Source: Bacteroidales bacterium (GTDB lineage Bacteria > Bacteroidota > Bacteroidia > Bacteroidales > B18-G4). Taken from it: 45,500 nt of DNA. Location of the stretch: the NCBI GenBank assembly GCA_018400295.1, contig JAGYMZ010000020.1, positions 1-45,500 of the forward strand. The letters run 5' to 3'. Below the pieces are notes generated by a model. The model was not told where the DNA came from, did no database searches, and was given only the letters and a program-made list of their open reading frames with translations. Of the stretch, positions 27,117-35,704 are shown piece by piece. Made by a program: the position numbers and the translations under genes. Every line of letters begins with the position of its first letter. Position 1 is the stretch's first letter.

Positions 27117-27665
27117 ATGTTTCGGATGACGGTAATGAATAATGTTCTTGTTTTCTGCTTCACTGCATGTGTGGTGATACTAACGGCCGGATGTGGCGGC
27201 GGAGCGGAGCAAAAGGAACGGAAGCTCAAAGAATCTGACCTTAAAGAACCGTTTATTGAAGCGAACAGGCGTGTGGTAAAAACGGAAACCCAGCATATAA
27301 ATGATTTTCTGAAGCGGTATCGGTGGCCGGTGAAGGAAACCGGCAGCGGATTGAAGTATTATATCTATCATCACGGCAAGGGCAAAAAGGCACAGCCTGA
27401 CGATGTCGCCGAAGTGAACCGTTCTGTGAAACTCATTACCGGTGATTTGGTGTATTCTTCGGAAAAGAGCGGTCCTTTGGTTTTTACCATTGGAAAAGGA
27501 CAGGTGGTTCGTGGTCTGGAAGAAGGAATTTTATTGCTCAGGGTTGGGGATAAAGCGAAATTTATCATACCTTCGCATTTGGGATACGGGTTGCTGGGCG
27601 ACCAGGATAAGATCCCTCCCAAAGCCACCCTGATCTATGATGTTGAATTGATCAACCTTAAGTAG
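27117..27665 (+). CDS. FKBP-type peptidyl-prolyl isomerase lipoprotein, GldI-like
   Basis: 182 residues. A signal peptide with lipobox LTAGC (cysteine 26) shows export and lipidation. One FKBP domain covers about 80-181: GPLVFTIGKGQVVRGLEEGI, then FIIPSHLGYGLLGDQDKIPP and TLIYDVELINL. The active-site tryptophan of FKBP12 is L here (RGLEEG). The size, lipoprotein nature and position after a DHH gene resemble GldI, the gliding/T9SS-associated isomerase of Flavobacterium; I cannot confirm that assignment. It begins two bases after the nrnA stop. Confidence 0.85.
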   Translation: MFRMTVMNNVLVFCFTACVVILTAGCGGGAEQKERKLKESDLKEPFIEANRRVVKTETQHINDFLKRYRWPVKETGSGLKYYIYHHGKGKKAQPDDVAEVNRSVKLITGDLVYSSEKSGPLVFTIGKGQVVRGLEEGILLLRVGDKAKFIIPSHLGYGLLGDQDKIPPKATLIYDVELINLK

Positions 27666-27703
27666 TTCTCAACAATATGAATACAAACCATAAAAAATTT
27701 GTC

Positions 27704-29035
27704 ATGAAACGAAATTTCATTAACCCGATCCTTTTTTCTTTGATCGTAGTATTTGCTTTTTCCTGTGGGGATGGGCGGTTTTCCGGATATGAGGAAACTT
27801 CTACGGGGCTCTATTATAAGTTTTATAAAAAGGGCAACGATACTGCATTGGCGCAGGAAGGGGATATCATGAACCTGCATATGGTATACAGTCTGAACGA
27901 TTCTGTATTGTTTGACAGCAGGGAAGTGCCACAGGAAGTGGAATTAACCATAGGAAAGCCACAATTCCAGGGGGATATTTTTGAAGGGCTCAAAATGCTG
28001 GGTGCAGGCGATAGCGCTGCTTTTCTTGTGAGTGCAGACTCTTTTTTCCTGGTAACGGCACAGGCGCCGGAACTCCCTGCATTTGTCGACAGCGGCAGTT
28101 ATTTGCGGTTTGACATAGGCGTAAAGGAAGTTATGTCCAGACAGGAAAAGGCGATGATGGACCAAAAACAACTGGAGGAAAGAAAAAAACTGGAACCCCA
28201 GGAATTGAATCTTTTTTTGGAACAAAACAATATTGATGCAGAAGCAAAGACGGAAGGCATTTATTTCATCAGGAAAAAAGCCGGTAGCGGGCCCAATCCA
28301 AAAGAGGGCGAATATGTCAGCTTACACATGTCTGTATATTTGGTCGATAGCACAAAATTGTTTTCTACGCATGACCGTGGCGAGACCATTGAATATGAAT
28401 ACGGACAAAAATTTGATACAAAAGGCCTTGAGGTGGGCATCGGTATGATGAGAAAAGGGGGGGGAGCTACACTTGTCGTACCTTCTGACATGGGGTTCGG
28501 TGCCCAGCAGCGGGGACAGCAGATCGCACCCTACACCACCCTGATATATGATGTGGAGGTGGTTGATATTCGAAGTAAGGCGGAATATGAGGCAGAGCAA
28601 GCCAAACGAAGGGAAGCGCGCGAGGCGGAAGAAACGCGTAAGAAAAATCAGGAAATGATCCATCTTCAAAATTATCTTGAAGAACAAAATATTACGGAGA
28701 AACCTGCGCCCAGCGGGCTTATTTTTGTACGGCATGAAGAAGGCGACGGAGAAAAGGCGGTACCGGGGAAAAAGGTGAAGGTACATTATACCGGTAAGCT
28801 GATCGACGGAACCATTTTTGATTCATCGGTAGAGCGGGAACAACCTTTTGAGTTTACGCTGGGCCGGGGAGAAGTGATCCGTGGTTGGGATGAAGGTATT
28901 GCCAGGATGAAGGAAGGCGGCAAAGCCACCCTTATCATTCCTTCTTCCCTTGGATATGGGGAGCGGGGTGCCGGCAATACCATACCCCCTTATTCAACCT
29001 TGGTATTTGATGTAGAATTGCTGGAGGTAGAGTAG
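27704..29035 (+). CDS. Lipoprotein with three tandem FKBP domains
   Basis: 443 residues from ATG 27704 (MKRNFINPILFSLIVVFAFSC, lipobox cysteine 21); ATG 27677 would add nine polar residues. Three FKBP-like domains are joined by charged helices. The first (about 50-140) is degenerate and lacks the GYG motif. The second (about 195-295) keeps GFGAQQRGQ and TLIYDVEV but lacks the active-site FD and W. The third (about 355-443) is canonical: VHYTGKLIDGTIFDSS, VIRGWDEG, SLGYGERGAGNTIPP and STLVFDVEL. Only the last is likely to be an active isomerase; the others may bind client proteins. It is a paralogue of the gene just upstream and is closed by the terminator at 29061. Confidence 0.9.
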   Translation: MKRNFINPILFSLIVVFAFSCGDGRFSGYEETSTGLYYKFYKKGNDTALAQEGDIMNLHMVYSLNDSVLFDSREVPQEVELTIGKPQFQGDIFEGLKMLGAGDSAAFLVSADSFFLVTAQAPELPAFVDSGSYLRFDIGVKEVMSRQEKAMMDQKQLEERKKLEPQELNLFLEQNNIDAEAKTEGIYFIRKKAGSGPNPKEGEYVSLHMSVYLVDSTKLFSTHDRGETIEYEYGQKFDTKGLEVGIGMMRKGGGATLVVPSDMGFGAQQRGQQIAPYTTLIYDVEVVDIRSKAEYEAEQAKRREAREAEETRKKNQEMIHLQNYLEEQNITEKPAPSGLIFVRHEEGDGEKAVPGKKVKVHYTGKLIDGTIFDSSVEREQPFEFTLGRGEVIRGWDEGIARMKEGGKATLIIPSSLGYGERGAGNTIPPYSTLVFDVELLEVE

Positions 29036-29060
29036 AGCGGTAGAACAGATATCTGTTTAC

Positions 29061-29103
29061 AAAAAAAACTGCATCCGGGTCCCATTCCGGATGCAGTTTT
29101 TTT
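29061..29103. terminator. Bidirectional intrinsic terminator between the FKBP operon and cysQ
   Basis: Eight A, then CTGCATCCGG (29069-29078), loop of eight, CCGGATGCAG (29087-29096), then seven T. The A-run and T-run make it functional on both strands, serving the convergent FKBP and cysQ transcripts. Confidence 0.9.
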
Positions 29104-29120
29104 ATGCCGGGATCTTTGCA

Positions 29121-29942
29121 TTAACTTGTTGCCGAAGCAATAAACCATGGATTGCGTAAATTTTCTCTATTGTATCGCAGGGGGTTCCCGGTTTCGGCAT
29201 CCCTTACCATCCCTCCCGCATGTTCAACAAGGGCCTGGCCGGCAGCGGTATCCCATTCCATGGTCGGGGCGAAACGTGGATAGATGTCTGCTTTTCCCTC
29301 GGCAATCTGGCATAGTTTCAGGGAGCTGCCCCTTGAAATGATCGCAATTTCCTCATGCTGTGATCTGATTTCATTGATGAATTGCTGTGTTGCATCGTTC
29401 ATATGTGAGCGGCTGCCAACCACGGTAAACGGTCTTTTTCCGGAAGGTCTGGGAAGCGGGATGGCCATTTTTAAAAGTTCCTGCCCGGCAATGTTTCCCT
29501 CCGGCAGGTCTGATTTTTCTATGATGAAAGCGCCTGAATTTCTTTCGGAAAAATACAGGGTTTTCAATACCGGCACATAAATAACACCCAATACCGGGAT
29601 GCCTGCTTCTACCAGGGCTATATTGATGGTGAACTCCCCGTTTCTTTTAATGAACTCCTTGGTCCCGTCCAGCGGATCTACGATCCAGAGCTTTTTCCAT
29701 TGGCTCCTTTCTGAAAATGGAATTTCCTGCCCTTCCTCACTGAGGATTTCGATGCCGGATCTTTCCAGATGTTTGGAAATGATGGTATGCGCGGCCCGGT
29801 CAGCCCTTGTGAGCGGGGAATTGTCTTTTTTTTGTTCAACTTGAAGATCACCGGATCCATAGATCTCCAGAATGGCACCGGATGCTTCCAGGGAAGCATT
29901 TATGGCCATGTTCAACAGTGGCGGCATGGTTAAAGGTTCCAT
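29121..29942 (-). CDS. cysQ: 3'(2'),5'-bisphosphate nucleotidase CysQ
   Basis: 273 residues of the inositol monophosphatase fold. The metal-binding motif WIVDPLDGTKEFI, the upstream EEG (EILSEEGQE) and the C-terminal MEWDTAAGQALVEHAGG are all present; KEF in the DGTKEF motif is typical of CysQ. It removes the 3' phosphate from pAp made during sulfate assimilation and acyl-carrier transfer. It starts four bases after the uvrB stop, so it is the last gene of the minus-strand operon. The nrnA-type gene 2 kb away may have overlapping pAp activity. Confidence 0.93.
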   Translation of the reverse strand: MEPLTMPPLLNMAINASLEASGAILEIYGSGDLQVEQKKDNSPLTRADRAAHTIISKHLERSGIEILSEEGQEIPFSERSQWKKLWIVDPLDGTKEFIKRNGEFTINIALVEAGIPVLGVIYVPVLKTLYFSERNSGAFIIEKSDLPEGNIAGQELLKMAIPLPRPSGKRPFTVVGSRSHMNDATQQFINEIRSQHEEIAIISRGSSLKLCQIAEGKADIYPRFAPTMEWDTAAGQALVEHAGGMVRDAETGNPLRYNRENLRNPWFIASATS

Positions 29943-29946
29943 AAGT

Positions 29947-31974
29947 TTATGATTTCTTTTCTTTAAGCATTTTTTGAAGGGCCCACATTTCGTCCCTTAG
30001 GCGGGCGGCTTCTACGAAATCCAGGTCCTTCACAACGGTTTCAATTTTTTTCCGTGTTTGCCGGATGGCTTTTTCAAGTTGTTCGGGCGACATGTATTGT
30101 ACAACAGGATCTGCAGCCAGGGAGGCTTTTTCTTCTTCCGGATACGGCTTGTTTTCATCATTCAGGGAAGCGGCAACCGCTGTTTGTCCCATAATGGCTT
30201 CCACAGATTTAATGATCTGCCTGGGTGTAATGTGGTGTGCTTTGTTGTAAGCCTGTTGTTTTTTACGCCTCCGGTTCGTTTCACGGATGGTTTTCTTCAT
30301 GGAATCCGTCATGGTGTCGGCGTACATTATGACCTTGCTGTTCAAATTCCGGGCTGCACGACCTGCTGTTTGCGTGAGTGAGCGTTCTGATCTGAGAAAG
30401 CCTTCACTGTCGGCATCCAGAATGGCTACCAGCGATACTTCTGGCAGGTCCAGTCCTTCCCGCAGCAAGTTTACGCCCACGAGCACTTCATATTTTCCAA
30501 GACGAAGATCGCGCATGATCTCCACACGGTCCAGGGTATCCACTTCAGAATGGATATATTGTGACCTGATGTTCAGGTTTTGCAGGTATGTGTTCAATTC
30601 TTCCGCCATTCGCTTGGTGAGCGTGGTGATCAGTACCCGCTCATTATTGCGTGTTACCCGGTCAATTTCATCCAGCAGGTCATCGATCTGGTTTTGGCTT
30701 GGCCGCACCTCTATCTCAGGATCCAGCAGACCGGTGGGCCGTATAAGCTGCTCCACGATCACGCCTTCGGAGCGCTGGATCTCATAATCCCCGGGGGTGG
30801 CGCTGACAAAGATCAACTGGCCGGCCAGTCCTTCAAATTCATCAAACTTCAGGGGGCGGTTGTCCAGGGCTGAGGGCAGGCGAAACCCATATTCCACCAG
30901 GTTTTGTTTTCGCGAACGGTCACCGCCATACATGGCCCGGACCTGTGGTATGGTTACGTGGCTTTCATCAACGATCAGCAGGTAATCATCGGGAAAATAA
31001 TCCAGCAGACAGAAAGGCCGGCTGCCTGGCCGTCTCCCGTCAAAGTACCTGGAATAATTTTCAATCCCGGAACAATAACCCAGCTCCTTCATCATTTCCA
31101 GATCATATGTTACCCGGTCTTCAAGCCGCTTGGCTTCCAAATGCCGTCCGGTTTGCTTAAAATAGTCCACCTGCCGTATCAGGTCTTTACGGATCTCATC
31201 CAGGGCTTTGTTCATTTTATCCCTGGATGTAATGAAGATGTTTGCCGGATATATGGTGATGCTGTTCAAAACCTCTATTCTTTTTCCGTTGACCGGATCA
31301 AAAGATTCGACCGCTTCGATCTCATTGCCGAAGAAAAAGATGCGGAAAGCAATATCTGCATAGGCCGGGAAAACATCTACGGTATCGCCTTTCACGCGGA
31401 ATTTCCCACGGATGAATTCTATTTCCGACCGGGCGTATAAACTGTCGACCAGCCCCCTGAGAAGATCGTCCCTTTGCATGTGATCTCCGGATTTGATGCG
31501 TATCACATTCCGCGTAAAATCGTCCGGGTTTCCGATGCCATAAATACAGGATACCGATGATACAACGATGACATCCCTTTTTCCGCTGAGTAGGGCCGAG
31601 GAAGTACTCAGACGGAGTTTTTCTATTTCATCGTTGATGGACAGGTCTTTTTCGATATAGGTATTGGTTACCGGGATATATGCTTCCGGTTGGTAATAGT
31701 CGTAATAGGATACAAAATATTCCACGGAATTCTCCGGGAAAAATTGCTTGAATTCCCCGTAGAGTTGGGCGGCCAGTGTTTTATTGTGGCTCAGGACCAG
31801 GGCAGGGCGGTCAACATTTTCCAGGACATTCGCGATGGTGAATGTTTTTCCTGAGCCGGTGACCCCAAGCAAGGTCTGGGCCGGGTCATCCCTGTGCAAT
31901 CCCTCGGTCAGTTGCCGTATGGCCTCAGGCTGGTCGCCCGTGGGTTTGTATCCGGATGTAAGTTTGAATCCCAT
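29947..31974 (-). CDS. uvrB: Excinuclease ABC subunit UvrB
   Basis: 675 residues. Walker A GVTGSGKTFT near the N-terminus, the damage-verifying beta-hairpin YYDYYQPEAYIP, helicase motifs including DESHVTIPQ, GVNLLREGLDLPEV and the QTAGRAARN box, and a C-terminal UVR motif (MSPEQLEKAIRQTRKKIE to EAARLRDEMWALQKML) for UvrC contact. It verifies lesions handed over by UvrA. A -7 box ends nine bases before its ATG, so its mRNA may be nearly leaderless; it may also be read from the upstream operon (21-base gap). Confidence 0.98.
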   Translation of the reverse strand: MGFKLTSGYKPTGDQPEAIRQLTEGLHRDDPAQTLLGVTGSGKTFTIANVLENVDRPALVLSHNKTLAAQLYGEFKQFFPENSVEYFVSYYDYYQPEAYIPVTNTYIEKDLSINDEIEKLRLSTSSALLSGKRDVIVVSSVSCIYGIGNPDDFTRNVIRIKSGDHMQRDDLLRGLVDSLYARSEIEFIRGKFRVKGDTVDVFPAYADIAFRIFFFGNEIEAVESFDPVNGKRIEVLNSITIYPANIFITSRDKMNKALDEIRKDLIRQVDYFKQTGRHLEAKRLEDRVTYDLEMMKELGYCSGIENYSRYFDGRRPGSRPFCLLDYFPDDYLLIVDESHVTIPQVRAMYGGDRSRKQNLVEYGFRLPSALDNRPLKFDEFEGLAGQLIFVSATPGDYEIQRSEGVIVEQLIRPTGLLDPEIEVRPSQNQIDDLLDEIDRVTRNNERVLITTLTKRMAEELNTYLQNLNIRSQYIHSEVDTLDRVEIMRDLRLGKYEVLVGVNLLREGLDLPEVSLVAILDADSEGFLRSERSLTQTAGRAARNLNSKVIMYADTMTDSMKKTIRETNRRRKKQQAYNKAHHITPRQIIKSVEAIMGQTAVAASLNDENKPYPEEEKASLAADPVVQYMSPEQLEKAIRQTRKKIETVVKDLDFVEAARLRDEMWALQKMLKEKKS

Positions 31975-31982
31975 CTGCGTTG

Positions 31983-31990
31983 CAAAGGTA
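31983..31990 (-). promoter_or_regulatory. -7 box of uvrB
   Basis: Minus strand TACCTTTG, exact TAnnTTTG, in the 21-base gap after the EEP gene. The predicted start leaves only about 2-6 leader bases before the ATG at 31974. Confidence 0.55.
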
Positions 31991-31995
31991 AGGCA

Positions 31996-33117
31996 TTAAT
32001 TCTGACTGGGGGCCAGGTGGGTTGTTACCGGATAATGATCCGACAGGTCATTGAGGGTGTGGATTTGAAATTTCCGGGATGTAAAACCCCGGTCATAAAA
32101 AATAAAATCAATACGGATGGGAGGGAGTTTGCCTGCATAGGTGTTTCCATATCCGTAACCGGCTTCCAGAAAAGCATCCCTGAGGTTTCCTTTGATTTTT
32201 TCATAGCTGAAGGAGCCGGGCGTGTCGTTGAAATCTCCGCACAAAATGACCGGATGCGGGGATGTTTGAATATGCCCGGCAAGGATGCTGGCTTCTTTGG
32301 CACGTTTCCGGAATGCTTCCCCCAGTTTAATCAACACGCTCTTCGAGCCTTCCGTCAATTTTTCCTGCCTGGAGGCCTGCCTGGGCAGGTCGTTGACAAA
32401 ATCCAGGTCGGACTGCTGAAAGCGTACCGATTTTAAGTGAACGTTATATACCCTTACCGTGTCGTTATCAATCAGCAGATCTGTATATATCGTAAATATC
32501 CTGCCGTTTTCCGTTGTCAATTCCCCGGTGTTTATCAGGGGATAGGATGTAAACGTAACCAAAGCATTAAGGTGCCGGGAATCGGGGAAATAATTCTTGT
32601 GGAAAAAGTGGGGCAGTCCGGTTTCTTTTTTCAGGGCCTTAAATAGGTTTGAGGTGTTGTTGCCCCTGTAATAAAACTCTTGCATACAAAGGATCTCCGG
32701 TTGTTCCTCAGCCAGGAATCTGAAAATGCGGGAACGGTGATCCGGATTTTGTATATGCAGGTTGTTTTTTGCCAGATTCTGTACGTTGTAGCTGGTAATT
32801 TTGATGGATGCGTGTTCATTGTTGACGGAGCTTCCCCAGTTGAAATGCCGCAATAGCATATTCCAGCCAACCAGGACCGCCAATAGGGAAAGCAAGACAT
32901 ACCGTTTCCGGAGAAGGATCCAGAGAATGATAAAAAACAGGTTGATGAGCAGTAAAACCGGGTAGGCCAGGCCGAGGAAAGAGAAAAGGGTTGTTGCCTC
33001 TGGATCCACGTAAGGGGCAAGGTAAGCCATGAGCAATAACAGCAGGAAGACACTGTTTATGATCAGCAGTATTCCGGAGATCAGACCGGGTTTTTTCTTT
33101 TTCCTGGCAGTATTCAA
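31996..33117 (-). CDS. Membrane-anchored endonuclease/exonuclease/phosphatase-family protein
   Basis: 373 residues. Three N-terminal membrane helices lie at about 12-36, 46-68 and 73-88, followed by an EEP domain: ITSYNVQNL, EILCMQEF, VYNVHLKS, ILCGDFND and a C-terminal RIDFIFYD with LSDHYPV. All DNase I-fold active-site elements (N, E, D/N, D-N and D-H) are present. The substrate could be nucleic acid, phospholipid or another phosphodiester; membrane placement with an extracytoplasmic domain is likely. It follows the BNR gene by 10 bases. Confidence 0.88.
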   Translation of the reverse strand: MNTARKKKKPGLISGILLIINSVFLLLLLMAYLAPYVDPEATTLFSFLGLAYPVLLLINLFFIILWILLRKRYVLLSLLAVLVGWNMLLRHFNWGSSVNNEHASIKITSYNVQNLAKNNLHIQNPDHRSRIFRFLAEEQPEILCMQEFYYRGNNTSNLFKALKKETGLPHFFHKNYFPDSRHLNALVTFTSYPLINTGELTTENGRIFTIYTDLLIDNDTVRVYNVHLKSVRFQQSDLDFVNDLPRQASRQEKLTEGSKSVLIKLGEAFRKRAKEASILAGHIQTSPHPVILCGDFNDTPGSFSYEKIKGNLRDAFLEAGYGYGNTYAGKLPPIRIDFIFYDRGFTSRKFQIHTLNDLSDHYPVTTHLAPSQN

Positions 33118-33127
33118 AATAGTTACG

Positions 33128-34753
33128 TTAGCGCAGGTATGTCATTTGCTTGGAGATGACATCCTGTTTGTGGGTGAACCTGCAAATATATACGCCTGCC
33201 GGGAGCTTGTCCGGTTGCCAGGCCAGTGTATGTCTTCCTGGGGGAATGTCTTTATCAAGGAGTGTTTCTACCCGTTCTCCCATGATGTTGTATATGTCTA
33301 TGCGGGTTTTTCCCGATGCATCCAGGTAAAAGGCAATTTCTGTCTTTTCCCGGAAAGGGTTGGGGTAATTTTGATAAAGCGTATGCCCGGATGCAATGCC
33401 GGAAGGAACGGATATGCCCGTATTAATATCTATCACAGCTGAATAGATCTCCTGGTCATAATTAAAGGTACGGTCATCTGTCCATACGGGTATGATCTTA
33501 CCGTCGTAAAAATCCAGGCAGATATAGTCCCCGAACCGCACATTGCTGTTGGGCATGTTCCCGTAAAAATGATCATTGCTCAGCCTGGTATTGATCCAGG
33601 TATTCCCCTGATCTTCGGAATAAGCCAGATAGGCGTTCATGACCCCTGGCTGGGTCCGTTCATCATAATAGACCACGGCCAGGTTTCCGTCCAGGTCTGA
33701 CTGCATCATGGGCCAGTACTGGTCATTGCTTGCATCATCGTTCACCCGTATTGGATTGGCAAGCCAGGTTTCGCCCCCGTCTTCCGAACGCTGCAGCCAG
33801 ATATCTTCCGTACCCTCCCTGTTGTCGGCGTAAACCACGTAAATATTTCCCCTTGAGGGCTTGTTGGAATAATCCACGCAAATAAAGGGAAAGGAGTAAT
33901 AATCGTTTTCATACACAAAACTGATGCTTTTATCTGTCCCGAAAGTTTCCCCGCCATCGTAAGATACATCGAACATGATCCCGCCGCCGAGCCAAACGGT
34001 GTAGATCTCCCCGTTCACTCCCGAGGCTACATTGGCACCCTGTCCGAAGCCGGCATCGCTCACTGCCACCGTGTTTGACCAGGTAGTTCCGTTATCGGCG
34101 GATTTCCTGAATTTAATGCCATAGCTGGGCCCAAAGCTTCTCCAGACAATAAAAATATTATTGTGGGTTGGATTGGTTTCTACCGGGTCGTGAAAGATCC
34201 ATTCCTTATCCTCTCCCATGGCTCCGCTTCCGGGGACGGCTATTGCGTGCAGGTCGAACGTAACCCCGTCATCCACCGATTTATATAACAACATTTCCCG
34301 GTTATAATTGGTAACCGGTTGCCGTGATGTGCTGGAAATATAAAAATGGCCGGATGTATCACTGGTAACCACCGGGTCACTTTGCGAGAGGTGGTCCGGC
34401 ATAGGGTCGGGAAGCAGCTGTGATTCTGCCCATGTTTGCCCGCCGTCGTGTGAATAGGTATATCCGATACGCCTGACCACATTGGGTTCCTGCCAGCCTT
34501 CCCGGAAATCCCTCCATGCAGCAACCACTGTTTGTGGGTCTTTCCGGCTGATCCGCACGGAAGGTTCGTTCTGGGGAGCCACCTGGTTGCTGATGTTTAG
34601 ATTTTGATAAAGGGGGATGCTGTGGTTTTCCACGATCGGCCGGACAAGTTCACTGCGTTCTTTGTAAAACGCATGAAGCTCATTTTCAACGCCTTGAGAA
34701 TATACACCCATTGTATAACTGAAGACAATGAGCAGGAGTAAGGATTTTTTCAT
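33128..34753 (-). CDS. Secreted BNR/Asp-box (sialidase-like fold) protein with T9SS sorting domain
   Basis: 541 residues. A signal peptide (MKKSLLLLIVFSYTMGVYSQ) precedes a six-bladed-propeller-like domain carrying at least five Asp-box motifs: SHDGGQTW, SADNGTTW, SYDGGETF, SEDGGETW and SEDQGNTW. The last about 80 residues are a type A T9SS sorting domain (LYQNYPNPFREKTEIAFYL, then RIDIYNIMGERV and PAGVYICRF). It is exported across the outer membrane and perhaps attached to the cell surface. Catalysis as a sialidase is not supported: no RIP motif or arginine triad is evident. Its ATG overlaps the rhomboid stop as ATGA, so translation is coupled. Confidence 0.9.
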   Translation of the reverse strand: MKKSLLLLIVFSYTMGVYSQGVENELHAFYKERSELVRPIVENHSIPLYQNLNISNQVAPQNEPSVRISRKDPQTVVAAWRDFREGWQEPNVVRRIGYTYSHDGGQTWAESQLLPDPMPDHLSQSDPVVTSDTSGHFYISSTSRQPVTNYNREMLLYKSVDDGVTFDLHAIAVPGSGAMGEDKEWIFHDPVETNPTHNNIFIVWRSFGPSYGIKFRKSADNGTTWSNTVAVSDAGFGQGANVASGVNGEIYTVWLGGGIMFDVSYDGGETFGTDKSISFVYENDYYSFPFICVDYSNKPSRGNIYVVYADNREGTEDIWLQRSEDGGETWLANPIRVNDDASNDQYWPMMQSDLDGNLAVVYYDERTQPGVMNAYLAYSEDQGNTWINTRLSNDHFYGNMPNSNVRFGDYICLDFYDGKIIPVWTDDRTFNYDQEIYSAVIDINTGISVPSGIASGHTLYQNYPNPFREKTEIAFYLDASGKTRIDIYNIMGERVETLLDKDIPPGRHTLAWQPDKLPAGVYICRFTHKQDVISKQMTYLR

Positions 34754-35685
34754 CGTTCGGGGTTTTTGTTGCTTGACCGGAAAAGAAATTCTTTTTCTTC
34801 TTTTGTTAATTTATCGTACCCAAATTTCGAGATTTTTTCCAATATTTCATCGATCTTTTCCTGTTCTTTTTGTTTTTCTTTGTTGTATTGCTCGTCTGTC
34901 ACGGGGCGTCCGCCTCCCTGTGCGGCCCTGAACCGGGATTTTTTTTCTTTCAAAAATGGTTTGGTCAATGAATTCCATGGAATACGGATCATTTCTCCAA
35001 TATCCCTGCCTTTGCGAAGATAGTATACGTAAATAAATCCGTAAACAAAACCCCCGATATGGGCAATATGGCCACCGGCATTGGAAGAGCGGATCATGAA
35101 AAAATCAATGACGAAAAGTGCCAGGGCCAGGTATAATATCCGCACCCTGCCCAAAAAAAGGAGGTGGATATAATAATTCGGCATATAAAAGGAAATGGCG
35201 GTCACAATGGCCATTACCGAAGCAGAAGCACCCAGGGCCTTTGCCTGGGGAAGAATCTCACCAAAGACCGGGAATGTGTTATATGCCAGAATGTACAGGA
35301 TGCCACCGGCTATCCCGCCCCAGATATATACCGCCAATAGCTGCCGGGACGTAAGGTACTGAAGAAAAATGCGCCCAAACCAATAGAGCCATAACATATT
35401 GAAAAGAATGTGAAAAAAACTGATGTGCAGAAACATATATGTGATCAGCGTCCAGGGCCGGATGATCAGCGTACTGAAATCTGCCGGCAATGCCAGGTAT
35501 TCGGCTGTGTAAAATGAAAAAACCTGGTCATCCACTCCGAATAGAAAAGCGAATACCCGGAATATGGATATGAGCAGCCATAAGGCTGTATTGATAATGA
35601 TCAGCCGGCCGAGAATATTCCCGCTTTGAAAAAACCGTTTCAGCTCATCCCACGGATTGGACCGGGATTGGTAATAATAACTCAT
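34750..35685 (-). CDS. Rhomboid intramembrane serine protease (first paralogue, downstream copy)
   Basis: 311 residues. The rhomboid core has six membrane helices. Nucleophile serine is in LGASASVMAI (GxS), the partner histidine is in HIAHIGGF, and an HxxxxHxxxN-type helix is seen at MFLHISFFHILFNMLW. A C-terminal cytoplasmic tail of about 80 residues (ending LEKISKFGYDKLTKEEKEFL) matches the DUF6576 region that often follows rhomboids in this phylum. It cleaves transmembrane substrates within the inner membrane; none can be named here. Confidence 0.93.
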   Translation of the reverse strand: MSYYYQSRSNPWDELKRFFQSGNILGRLIIINTALWLLISIFRVFAFLFGVDDQVFSFYTAEYLALPADFSTLIIRPWTLITYMFLHISFFHILFNMLWLYWFGRIFLQYLTSRQLLAVYIWGGIAGGILYILAYNTFPVFGEILPQAKALGASASVMAIVTAISFYMPNYYIHLLFLGRVRILYLALALFVIDFFMIRSSNAGGHIAHIGGFVYGFIYVYYLRKGRDIGEMIRIPWNSLTKPFLKEKKSRFRAAQGGGRPVTDEQYNKEKQKEQEKIDEILEKISKFGYDKLTKEEKEFLFRSSNKNPER

Positions 35686-35704
35686 TGTATGCGTGTCTCT
35701 GTTA

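Noticed and set aside
33128..34753. Calling the BNR protein a sialidase
   Set aside because: Asp-boxes are structural and occur in many propellers; the sialidase RIP motif and arginine triad are not evident.
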